From Elmis aenea (lineage: Eukaryota > Arthropoda > Insecta > Coleoptera > Elmidae), in assembly GCA_947652605.1 (NCBI GenBank), contig OX393576.1:52118966-52182965 (forward strand): a DNA stretch of 64,000 nucleotides, written 5' to 3'. Position numbers and translations under genes: made by a program. This document shows positions 23,746 through 34,909 of this stretch, in pieces. The notes beneath the pieces were generated by a model. The model saw only the letters and a list, made by a program, of their open reading frames with translations. It ran no database searches and had not been told where the DNA came from. Positions within the stretch are counted from its first letter, which is position 1, and each line of letters starts with the position of its first letter.

Positions 23746-26700
23746 AAAGAGTTCGTGCGTATTTTCTTTCCTTTTTCCAATTTTATAGCCTTTGCATTTT
23801 TGAACTGTGTATCAATAAATTGTATTCACAACTTGTTTGCCTGGTCTGCCTGCACGAATTGCGGAAGTTCAAACTTTACAGAAGTGGAAAAAGTTTAGGC
23901 CAAACATTTGGACCATCACGCCTCCCTGTCAAAAATATTTAAAATTTATATGAGCGATATATTTTTATATTTATTCAATCGCGACAACATCCTATAGAGA
24001 GTGAATGTCTTGTTCGTATTTAACTTTCTATTGACAGTTCTAATACCAAAAACATGGATTTATGTAAAACACAGATAGTACATTACTTTAATATGGTATT
24101 AATCGGTATGAGAAAAACGTAAAGTTAGCTAACAATCTAGACGCTCTCTTCCTGCAGTATTCTAGATTTAGGGTCACAATGCTAGGAGAAATTACTAGAA
24201 ATCGAACAGGAAAGTGCAGGTGAAACTGTAGCAGCTCATGTCATCTGTAAAAGGAAAGCGTTAACTAGTCGTCTCACGTATAAATAATATTTAATATTAA
24301 TTTTTACAATCACAAGAACTAAATTCCACAATCTCAAACATTTAGTCAACAATCTAATGTTCTATTTAATTTTCTTAACATATAACAGTATTTAAAGTGA
24401 AAGGAAAAGCAATCATTTAAAAATTGCTTCAATACCTACAATAATCATTAAATTGTTAGTTTTATTCAATCATCAAATGGCAAAACTAATAACTGTAACT
24501 GATTTGTAATGCGTGCGTGGAAACTCGCTGGAAAATAACAAAGTATAAAATTGCTGCGTTAAAATTAAATTATTTAATATACGAGTAATAGAAGCAAAAC
24601 TGCTTGCAGTGTTTAGCACAACTTAATTGGGTCTCTTCGGTAAATCAAATTGTTTAAATAAGCAATTGTTACCCTCAAATGTAAAAATGCATAGTTTATT
24701 GTTTTGTGGAAAATTTTGCATGATTTTATTTACAGGGTACCTACACCAAAAACCGTCTACAAAATGTGTCTCTATAATTATTTCTTGTGTTTTATTTTCA
24801 GTTATTTTTCAAAAAGAATAATGAATTTTTTTAATTGTAAATGGATAACAAATTATCAAAACAAAAACAATTGTTTTTTTCAATTTAAAAAAGGAATACA
24901 TTTTTTGTGTCTACTTCTGAGCGAGAAAATTTAAATAAAAAAATTGGGACCTTCTGCACCGTATTTGACTATTCATTGATGCATTAGTAAACCGGAAAGA
25001 GCGAAGGAATTTAAGGAATTTAAAAGTTAATAAACCATATAAAAATGTAATTGATAGTTTTATATACCAAGTATATTTTTGCTTCATTTTTATTGGTTAT
25101 GGATTTTTTGGGGACCATAATGAAAATTTTGGTACATTTGTCGCCACAGTCTCTTCATTACAAGTTTTTACGAGCCGCCAGCCCATATTTTAAAGAAATT
25201 AAACAAAACAATTTTTTTAGGCCCGTGCCAAATACGACTCACACTTACAAAATGTAGCTTTTGTGTGTTTTTTGATATATAATTAATTTAGAGGGTTGGT
25301 TAAAATCTCGAAATAATTGGCTAAAAATTACCAACTAAGAATGTTGTTCAATCTCTTATAATTTAAGTAAATTTGCTTTGGAATCTTTGTAATTTTTCTG
25401 TTGTGTTTAGACATTTGGTAGATGAGTTAATTAGTTTCATTCAATTTCATTCAGTTTCTTTATTATTTTTGTCCAATTAATTATGTAGCCGACGTTCTAT
25501 GTTCTTAAATAAAAAAGTTACTCATGTAATGCAGGTAATCCCTTTCATCTTGTTAACATAATATTCGCAATAACTTAAGTGCTATAGAAGTTATTAAATC
25601 ATTTTTGTTCTTTAAAATTGAGTTATGGCTTTTAAAATAACAGAATTTTAATGCGTTTGTGTCATAAGGTCTTTAAACACCATATTTGCTTAAAAATGTC
25701 TTGTAAAACTATTTTTGGAAGTTTTCCAACGCGAATGATAAAACTCTTGCATGAGAAGTGTAGTAAAATAGAACTATTACGATGATCTCACAAGTTTGTA
25801 GACTATAACTGAACAAATTATTGAAATACTTTCCAGAGTTTCTAGCAGCTTTTACAATTAATTAATATTTACGCTGTAGAAAAGATAGATTACTGCATAA
25901 AATATTTTCACGATAGTTTGAGCTCAATTTACTTAAATTGTTTACAGTAAGTGGTGCACTAGCGAATAAAATATACGGACAAAACGTCTTTCTTGTCATA
26001 AACTGTTGTAATATAATAATTGCTTTGACATAGTTTACTTAATATCAATATGTTATAAGCACCGTGATGTAGATGCTAATTATGTCTAATTTTGTAATTA
26101 TTATGTAATATGAAATAAGCGAAATCTTACCATTTCGAGTGTAACGATTGATCAAAAACAGTAAGCATCATGTAATGAAATAGTTGAGAAATGTCTTGTT
26201 TAAGGTGTAATAAACAAATTTCGTAAATTAGTTACGTTTTAAAAATAAAAGTTTTGCGCTAAGTGATGAGTTGCTTTTTAGATTTTCGTTAGATATACAA
26301 CGTGATAACAATCTACTGCGTTACAAGGGCTTACTTTGTTATTGTACGAGACACAGAGCTGGTTATATTAGCAGAGTTGAAACCTGCATAAAAAATTACA
26401 AGGCATTAAGAAAGTTAACTAGTGAATTCAACTTGCTAAGATATTAAAAAATACACACGATTACATTTTTTAACTAAAACTCAACTCCTTACAACTTTTT
26501 TAAATCACAAATAAAAAAACATGTGTTTTCCCAAATTTTTCTTAAGACTGGTTAATTTTTTTAATGCATTTAATATATTTTGAAATTCTGCCCAAATTGG
26601 TTAAAACAACTGTTATATAACTTATAGTAGCACAGTAACTTATGTAAAGTGATAGATAATCGACAGCTTTTGAGTGACAAAATAAAACTTTTAAATAAGT

Positions 26701-26876
26701 ATTCACATAAAAAAAATATTATATTTTATGGTAGAAATCATTTCCTAGTGCATCTGTTTATTGTGAATTTATTGTGTTATTGTATTTATTATGTTATTCT
26801 TGAATATAACAGAACAAAATTTGTAAAATATTACGTGTATCACCTTTCACTAATTTTTCTAAAAAATTTTGTTATA
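23746..26876. other. AT-rich region, nothing recognised
   Basis: About 3 kb of AT-rich sequence. Short open frames at 24627-24821, 24704-24934 and 25051-25257 have low-complexity composition and no known motif. Confidence 0.45.
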
Positions 26877-27150
26877 CAGGTTGTTTCAAAAATCTTTATC
26901 CACATACAAAAAAATTGGATATACCACATTACATTATAGCAAATGCTTCAATTTGCAAATCATACGAAGATGTTGAATAAATAAATTTTATATCCTTCTT
27001 AAGGATTATGAAGGGGATCCAACTGCATCCTTTAGCTTTAGTGCATCAATAGTCGTTGGATGATTTTTGTAGACAACCAACTCTAGTTAACTCCATAAGA
27101 AAAAATCAAGTGGAGTTAGTTCGGGGGACCTTGCTGGCAATTCAATATAA
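26877..27150 (-). pseudogene. IS630/Tc1-mariner-like transposase 3' fragment with terminal repeat
   Basis: On the minus strand from 27143 the frame reads LPARSPELTPLDFFLW, the conserved C-terminal catalytic block of insect IS630-like transposases. After one stop it continues as VVYKNHPTTIDALKLKDA, matching the usual continuation. Decayed C-terminal coding follows. The element appears to end at 26877 with a TA site and CAGGTTGTTTCAAAAATC (plus-strand reading), which is the expected place for a terminal inverted repeat just beyond the stop. The upstream two thirds of the transposase are absent. This ties a CAGG/TA end to a transposase class. Confidence 0.82.
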
Positions 27151-27196
27151 CTACACTTTGATGATTGTTTAGGTTAAAAAAAATAGGAACAACTAT

Positions 27197-28373
27197 ACAG
27201 AGTGTTTCTTAAATATTGCGAAAAACTTCGGGAGGTAATTCCTTATCGAAAATTAAGGGGGGGCTTTAATATACAATTTTTTCCTTAGACGTCTCCTTTC
27301 GGAGTTACACCTCACTAAAGAGGAGAGGTAAAATAAGGTTTTTATTTTATTTCTAAAATTTGGATAAATGTAGGAGAATGATATTTGGTAGATGTTTTAT
27401 ACTTGTTAAAAGGTTTCCCATAGTAATATTTTTAATTATCGATCAAGATTTTAGGTAAAACCTGTTAATTAAAATAGTTTTTATTAAAGAATTTTGATTT
27501 TGAAGAAGCAAATATTTGAATATACTGAAAAAACTATGATGCACAAAATTATTTTTTTGTGGCCATTTACAATGGTCTTCTATTCCCTTAAGATTTGTTC
27601 GAAAAAAAAAACTTTAAAAAATGGTTCAGTTTTAAGTACCTATATATGTTGCTTGTAATCGTAGTACTTTTTTTAAAGGTTGAACAATTTTAAATAACTC
27701 TAGATTGTGAAGAAAACAAACCAAACGTGCAGTGCTACTCACAATTTCCTTGTTTAGATTTCTTGCGTGGTTAAAAACATGCGCGCCGGCACGTGCATAT
27801 ACATAAGTTCCTTTATTCTCGTGTAATGAATGGAAAATAATTTACATACCTAATGAAAAGTTCAATCTACTTCAGGCGATAATTTACTTGTTTTAGGTAG
27901 GTACTTCATTATTTTTTTTAATTAATTCATACTTGTTATTGTAAATTATGCGATAGACTTTAACACTTGTTTAATCACAACAGTTGGAAAATTTGGCTTT
28001 AACTTTAGCCAAAACATTCAGATACTACAAAAAACGTTAAAATTTTCGTATTCTGGATAGACAATAGAACAGCACTCAACTTTTTTTTTTCAAAATCACG
28101 TTTTGTTTACAATTTTTTTTGGCAAAACTGATGCCTTTAAAGTTTATAACACCAAAATGTTTGATTGTCTTGATGTAAACACAAAACAGTTATACATTTT
28201 GCGCTGCGCTGCGGTCTTTAAATGCCTGCACTTAAAAATGTTTGCAGCAGCGTAAGCAAACATCGCACCGAGATCGACCGTTATCCCTACAATCAGTTTC
28301 TATTTCGTCATTTTGTTTAATATAATATACGTTGAAACACAAAAAATAGCACTTGATTGTGTACAATGAAGTA
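27197..28373. repeat. CAGAGTGTTTC repeat end followed by AT-rich DNA
   Basis: TA followed by CAGAGTGTTTCTTAAATATT opens a repeat at 27198, including AGACGTCTCCTTTCGGAG (near 27288) with a small internal inverted motif. It is probably the left end of another IS630-like element. No matching right end was found, and similarity cannot be traced beyond about 27350. The rest, up to the foldback element, shows nothing recognisable. Confidence 0.45.
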
Positions 28374-29487
28374 CAGGGTGGACCAAATTCGATTTACCGA
28401 AATAATTAGCCAAAATGTGATATTTCTAGGGCTATTCCTTTAAGAAATGAATGTAATCAGATTTTTTATACCGCTTTTCATTTTCGCAGTAGAGACCAAA
28501 AACAAAACTTCATCATTTTTGAAAATTTACTGTAACTTCTTTATTTATTAAAATACAACAAAATGTTAGAAAGTTTTTTATGCAGATTTTTATGCCTAAT
28601 TTAAAAACAACATTTTTTTTAGCGACCTTGTCTGAAGTAAACTTATATTTTTTTAAAACAGAAATCTTAATTGGCTATGACCTTATGTAAAAAAATCTTT
28701 TTTTAACTTTTCAAAAATATATAGATTTACTTAATTGTTGCAAAAAATAACCGAGATGTGGCTAATTTTGTAAACATTTCCTCATCAAAGTTTGTCATGA
28801 TTTCGTAGACAAGTGACGTTTTCAATAAATGAACAATTTAAAAAACTTAACAAAATCCGTGTATTCTTTTATATTTTGTAGGTAACTGTTTATTGTGGTA
28901 TTGTGAACATCGCAAAATTTAATATGTTAGAATATTACATTGTAAATGATAAAAACGTGGCGGCTGCTTTAGAATTTACTTGGAAATGACTTTTAGTTGC
29001 TAAACAATTGCAAACATCACTTGTTTAAGAAATCATGGCAAACTTTGATAAGGAAATGTTTACAAAATTGGCCATAACTAGGTTATTTTTTGCAAAAAAT
29101 TTGTAAAACTATATATTTTTGAAAAGCTAAAGAATTCTCTTTCACATAAAGTCACGGCCAAGTATCGGGGTTCCATTTAAAAAAATATAAGTTTACTTCA
29201 CATCTGGACAGTAAAGGTGGCTAAAATAAACGTAATTATGTTTTTAAATTAAGTATAAAAATCTGTATAAAAAACTTGAAAACATTTTGTTCTATTTTAA
29301 TAAATAAAGAAGTTATAATAAATTTTCTATAACGATGAAATTGATTTTTTTTCTGTATTGCCAAAATTAAAAGCGATATAAAAAATCTCCAAAAAAAAAA
29401 AAATGCCCAAGAGACCGATATCAGATTTTCGCTAACTATTACGGTAACCGAGATATCCCGTAAAACATTCGAATTTGATCGACCATG
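28374..29487. mobile_element. 1.1-kb CAGGGTGG-end foldback element
   Basis: It is bounded by TA sites. The left end CAGGGTGGACCAAATTCGAT is mirrored by GAATTTGATCGACCATG at the right. The arms are inverted over several hundred bases: TTCCTCATCAAAGTTTG near 28787 against AAACTTTGATAAGGAAAT near 29042, AGTAAACTTATATTTTTTTA near 28636 against TAAAAAAATATAAGTTTACT near 29177. There is no coding capacity. It belongs with the other CAGGGTG/TA elements here. Confidence 0.85.
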
Positions 29488-29840
29488 TATGTAGTATGAT
29501 GCGTGATTGTTTTACACTCTAGTTAGGTTTTTTTATGGGCGAACATTTGATAACAACAGCATTGCACGTTTATACAGATCGTCACAGCAAAATGTTCCCA
29601 GCCCCCTAACTTATTTATTTTAAGATATTGTGTTTTAGTATTCCTTACAACATATATTTAAAGGGGCGCAAGTTTTTTTGAATATAGTATTAAAGTTTGC
29701 ATACATTTAATTGCTTAAGGTATTTGATTTTAAGCAGATTTTATTCTTGCAAACTTTTAATTTTTTTTCAAATTTTTTCAAACTCCATTTCTTTTTAAAC
29801 ACATTATTCGAAAGCGCTTGAAATTGAAATTATAGGTAAT
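29488..29840. other. Spacer, nothing recognised
   Basis: AT-rich spacer between the foldback element and the piggyBac element. Confidence 0.4.
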
Positions 29841-29844
29841 TTAA

Positions 29845-31522
29845 CCCTTATTCTCCTATCGTCGTCAAATGACGACGTTTACCTGTCCTGTAATAACGGT
29901 GTATTGTCAGGTACCTGATGATTTTAAACCTGTCAGCTTAAGTTTAATTACTCAGGTAAACAATTGTTTTCATAAATGTAGCCATTGCATCGCAGTAAGT
30001 TGCAGACTTCGAACATATTTAATTGTTAAAAGTGACCAATTTACGAGAGAACACGAAAACCATGACGTCGTCAAAAAAGTAAGTACTAAATAATATAATT
30101 ACGGTAAAAATATTTATTTGTTTACATATTTTGAATATATAATAGTCAAGTGTTTTTTTATATAAAATGTAATTATTTGTAATAACATTTATAAGGGAGT
30201 TATTTCGCTATAAATTTGATTGTCGTCATATGACGACGCTAGGAGAATGCATGTACTAACATACCCTATTTGTCCTTAGATTTTTGAGTGTAGCCGAAAT
30301 GATGGACTTGTTAGAAAATGATAGTGACCAAGATATTTTTATTGAACCACCTGCAGTTAATGAGCTAACAGACGAAGATTCAGATGAAGAAGAAGGGACG
30401 AATATAAACTGTTTATCCAGAAATCAACTAATGGCACCGGCAGAGAAAAAACAGACCAGAAAAGAAGTTTCAACTATTTCCAACCTAAACAAAATACCAA
30501 AGATCACCAAAAAATCAAAAAAAGATCAAATTATATGGAGCAGTGGCGGCAAAACTATACATATACAACCTAGTCAATTTCATCTTATGGCAGAAGAAAA
30601 TATTGATGAAGTCACTGCTGTTCAATATTTGGAACGGTTTTTTGATGATACTTGAATCGAATTAATTATTACTGCCAGTTCCGAATATTGCGTATCAAAA
30701 AACTGGCCAGATATAAAATTAACCAAAGAGGAACTGCGAGTATTTTTTGCCATTTTAATTGTTTCTGGGTACAATCCATTGCCAGGAAAAGCAATGTATT
30801 GGAGTACATGTAGTGATTTGCGCAACATTGCGATATATGAATCTATGCGGAGGGATAGATTTGATAATATCATGAAATCGCTTCATTTTAAATCAAATTT
30901 AAACTTAGACAAGCTCGATAAGTTTTCCAAATTACGACCATTAATTTCATATATTCAAAAAAAATGTATGGAAAATTATACACCCACCTCAGCAATATCG
31001 CATGATGAGGCAATGGTGGAATACTTCGGTAGGCACGGATGTAAGCAAGCGATTAGAAATAAACCAATACGATTTGGATACAAGGTTTGGTGTCAAAATT
31101 CACCATCTGGTTATCTAATCGCCTTTGATCCTTACCAAGGAAAAACTTATCGAGGAAATGAAATAATGGAGAGTAAATTTGGTAAATGTTCATCTACAGT
31201 GCTTTACTTGCTAGACCAATATCCTATTTATACCTTGCTTTCAACCTTATCATAGTTTATAAGTATATAGTTTATATGTCTCAAATTTAATTTACATTGT
31301 AATATACTTTCACAAATAAATCTGAAATTATAAAACATACCAAGATTATTATTATTTGTACTCCTATTCCCCTAGCGTCGTCATATAACGACAGCTCCAG
31401 TCAGGACCTGCGTCCTGTAATTTAATAAAAAGTGATTTTTCATGGATCTATGGCCATTTTTAAACAACTGATTGAATTTCAAAACATTTTGATAAATATT
31501 TCTTAATTCCGGAGAATAGGGG
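29845..31522 (+). mobile_element. piggyBac element with TTAA duplications
   Basis: The ends are CCCTTATTCTCC and GGAGAATAGGGG, flanked by TTAA at 29841-29844 and 31523-31526. This is exactly the piggyBac insertion pattern. A palindrome of the form CGTCGTCAWATGACGACG lies just inside the left end (29861), recurs at 30224, and occurs as a decayed copy at 31375. The last is preceded by CTCCTATTCCCCTAG and followed by GTCCTGTAAT, so the left end appears duplicated in direct orientation near the right end. The transposase inside is 3'-truncated, making the element 1678 bp long, shorter than usual autonomous piggyBac elements. Confidence 0.93.
30062..31255 (+). pseudogene. piggyBac transposase, truncated, one internal stop
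   Basis: A likely first exon (30062-30078, MTSSK) is followed by GTAAGT and a 201-base intron ending in AG at 30279. Joining keeps frame and gives the FLSVAEMMDLL start expected of piggyBac-type (PGBD) proteins. An acidic N-terminal region (30341-30400) precedes the DDE_Tnp_1_7 domain: LTKEELRVFFAILIVSGYNP, then a block with the first catalytic Asp in SHDEAMVEYFGRHG, then RFGYKVWC. A single TGA at 30653-30655, probably from a Trp codon, interrupts an otherwise open frame to 31255. After LLDQYPIY the remaining catalytic Asps and the C-terminal Cys-rich finger are deleted, so it cannot transpose. Confidence 0.92.
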
Positions 31523-31526
31523 TTAA

Positions 31527-31930
31527 CTTATTCTTGAAAAAATCTTTTTTATTAAAAATAGCAAACATAACTTTAATCGAAATGGCACGTGAAAAAGTAA
31601 TCGACAACAAAAATTAGTAAAAATAAATTAGAAATATTCGATAAACTATCGCAAAACGTTGAAAATGAAAAAATTATAAAAATTGAAATGAACGAAAGGT
31701 AAACATACATAAAATAGAATAAAAACTAAAGTAAAAACTAAAAGTTTTTATTGTAAAACTAGTTGATTTTGTTTCATTAATTTTATAGTTTATTATTGTA
31801 TATGAACAGTATTTTAACTTCCAACGATTATTAAAATAATCATCATTAACTCTGGCTAGCTTTTGTCGTTTCACAATTAGTCTAACATTTGCTTATTTTA
31901 AAAGTTTTTTAATAAATAATTTATATTATA
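31527..31930. other. Spacer, nothing recognised
   Basis: AT-rich sequence between the piggyBac element and a CAGGGTGG element. Confidence 0.4.
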
Positions 31931-32810
31931 CAGGGTGGTCCACATAGAAGGGCCACTATTGGGATCTCGTAAACGGTAAGAGCTACAAAGAAGTTTAAAT
32001 TAGACAAATTGGTACCCTTTCTCAGACCTATTCAGTGATGCTTAAATGTTTAAAAAAAGTTTTTTGGCCCGCTAGATAATGAACAAAAAACAAAATGGGC
32101 ATTTTTTAAAGATCGTTTATAACTCGGTTATACTTAATGGTACCAAAATATTTTTGGGTAAAAAGTTGTAAATTTTTTTAACACTAAAATAAAAGCATTC
32201 ATTTGTTTCAATATTGTTTAAATTCATAGCACTCTATAGCGGCATAGGGCCTTTTTGATGAATTTTATTTGTTAATATCTCGGTTATAGGTACTTGAAAT
32301 TTAAGACACTTTAAGATAAACCATTCATTTGTTTCAATATCGTTTAAACTCTGAGATAAATTACAACGATGTATTATTTTTTAATGGAAGCCATAGTTGA
32401 CTACGGCCTCATTAAAATGCATTTTTTTTTTTTTTTTTAATAATATAAGGTTTAATGTAAGTATTTATTTTAATATTTAGGCTCAAAACAAATAAAATTC
32501 ATCAATAAGTCCCTATAAAGCTACAGAGTGCCATGAATTCAAACAATATTGAGAGAAATAAATGTTTTCATTTTACAGTGCTGAAAAAAATATACAAGTT
32601 TTTCCCCAAAAATATTTTTGTGCCATCAAGTTATTACAAAAAAAATTTGATTTTTGTTTATTATCTAGCATGCTATAAATTTTTTTAAAACACTAAAGCA
32701 TTACTGAATAGTACTCAGAAAGGGGAACAATTTGTCTTGTATAAACTTCTTTGTAGCTCTTACCGTTTAGGTACAAGATCTCAATAGTGGCCCTTCTATG
32801 TGGACCCCTG
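31931..32810. mobile_element. CAGGGTGG-end palindromic element, copy 2
   Basis: The 880-bp element is bounded by TA on both sides. The left CAGGGTGGTCCACATAGAAG is mirrored by CTTCTATGTGGACCCCTG on the right. Internal pairs are also inverted: AAACGGTAAGAGCTACAAAG against CTTTGTAGCTCTTACCGTTT, and CATAGCACTCTATAG near 32227 against its mirror near 32520. It carries a CCATAGTTGACT segment also seen, with variation, in the other elements of this class. There is no reading frame. The copy at 14989-15712 is the same family. Confidence 0.88.
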
Positions 32811-34365
32811 TATACTTTTTGATGAAGAATATCAAGAGCTTTCAAATGATGTTTACAAAAAATACGATATTAATCAAAAATAAACTGAAAAATAAAATAA
32901 TACAATTTAGAATTTCAAAAATAATTGCATATATTTGAAATGCGTTAAGATTTTTTAAAAATGTGAACCGCTAAAGTGTTGTAAAAACACTAAAGCTTTG
33001 TTTTTAAATATAGAAATACATAGATTCTTGCTGGGAACGTTGCTGCTAAATGAGTAATAAAACTATCAAAGAATCTTCGACTTATGAACGATGAACCAAC
33101 ATTAAAAAGAAAGGGGGTTGTAAGGTTGCTTGCATATTTTAAATAATATCTCGATTTTCAGCTTAAATTATAGGTCAAAAATGGTATAAATCGAAAAATA
33201 AATACAAAAACTTCAAGCTAAATAGAAAATTCTGTCCTTTCTTTGAACCACTGTGCAATATTATTTGTAGTAAAATAATAATTCTGTCAAAACTGCAGCT
33301 GTAGTTTGGTTGAAGTGAGATAATGGGGATGATTAATTGTTAATTGAAAATAAACTGGTTGCAGCAGCACGGCAGAGCGCCAAGGTGCATATCCTGATAG
33401 CAGAGGTCGTAGCAAAAATACAGCTAATCTAAATCCAATGCGACCTCGCGTACTAAACATAGCGACAGTTGCCCTGGGGCAAACGACATTCGAGGGATGC
33501 CGATTGTCTTTTAGCTGACGTTTTCCATAACAACTAATTAAACGAATCACTCAAACAAGTAAAACAAATAACGTTTTGATTCGTTTCCGCGTTAACTGAC
33601 TGCTGTCGTCGCATGGGTCTAAAACTGGCACAAGTGGCTAACTAGCGCTATAAATTAATACCTCCGTGTGTTTGTGCTTGCTATGGCCCATACATAGCCA
33701 CTCACGTGGATGCTATTTCACTACATCACAAGATCATTAACCCATACGTTGAAATATCGAGCCAGAAGATGCTTAACAGTTTATTATAACTCGTATTATT
33801 TAAAATCAGAGGTCAGCAATTAAAACGACTTCTTCAGTTATTTGTTTTTGACTATTAGGCAACTACACGTTGTACAGCGGAACGTTTAATTTAACGTTGA
33901 ATCAGACCCTAATAATTAGGTGCTAATGTTTTGTATAAAATAATAATTTATGAGTTATTTACACCCATTTAATACCGAGCCAAGATATTTTGAACAGGTA
34001 CGTATTAAGGTATACATACCATCGCTGTGTAACTATACATATAATCTTAATAATCAAATTAAACATATGAATTAAGACTTGTTTTATTTTACTGCAGTTC
34101 AGGAGAAAAGGCTGTAAAGAGGTGTGGATCGCTCTCAATTAATTTATAATCCTACAAAAAACGTGAAATTAGCACTGTGTTGAAATTTTAAACAATTTTT
34201 TAAGATATTACCAAAGGCTACTAGTTTTATTCTATTAAATATTTTGTTTGTGTACGAAAATGCGAAAATTAACAGTAAAACCGTAATAACTCGAGAAATG
34301 TTAATTCAAGACACAAATTATTTTTAAAGATAATTAAGTTATCGATAGGAACATGTAAAAATGTA
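32811..34365. other. Non-repetitive region, partly GC-richer
   Basis: The part at about 33290-33760 is noticeably less AT-rich and of higher complexity. It contains an 87-codon open frame on the minus strand (33287-33550) whose product (MIRLISCYGKRQL...) matches no family I recognise. It could be a non-coding exon, promoter or conserved regulatory segment, and I cannot decide. The remainder is AT-rich with nothing recognisable. Confidence 0.3.
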
Positions 34366-34700
34366 TAGGGAGTTCCATTTAAAAAAATTTACCTATTTTT
34401 GTCTAAAGTTTAGCCAAATGAAGCGGGCATAAGAAACATCCTGTATATTATTTTAAATCTTTAATGATAATGATACTATTGTCAAAGGAATTCGTAAGTT
34501 GTGAAATATTAATATTTTTTTAGAGTACTGTTCCTGTCAATATTTTCGTAAAAACTAAAATAACTCAAAAACTATAAATTTTAGGTACAAGAGACCTATT
34601 ACATATTTAAAAAGGAATTTAATTTTGCACTGAAAATACATATAGGGTGTTTCATTTAAGAATACAAAGTGGCGTATCGGTGCGCAAAAACAAAACACTA
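34366..34700. repeat. Cluster of CAGGG-like repeat ends
   Basis: TATAGGGAGTTCCATTT near 34364, AAGAAACATCCTG plus TA ending at 34443, and TATAGGGTGTTTCATTTAAG near 34641 are decayed ends of the CAGGGTG/TA class. The first two could bound one very short element of about 80 bp. No coding content. Confidence 0.45.
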
Positions 34701-34909
34701 TGTACCTACCTACATTTGAAAATATTTTAAGGTTATATAGTAAATGGCCACGAACAACTTTATTCGAAACTTTTTTTTTTATAAAGTTATCACAAGACGA
34801 GATATTGACCCGTTACGTTACTTTTTGTACACACTAAATGTAATTTTATTGGGAAACAGTTGTTTTGAGAATTTACGAAACTAACATTTAATTTTTGTAC
34901 CATAAATAG

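Noticed and set aside
29869..30093. 74-codon open frame at the left end of the piggyBac element as a separate gene
   Set aside because: It lies in the subterminal region, and its frame disagrees with the short ATG exon that splices in frame to the transposase.
33287..33550. 87-codon open frame in a GC-richer patch
   Set aside because: The composition is somewhat better than its neighbours, but no motif, homology or splice sites support it; kept only as an unexplained patch.
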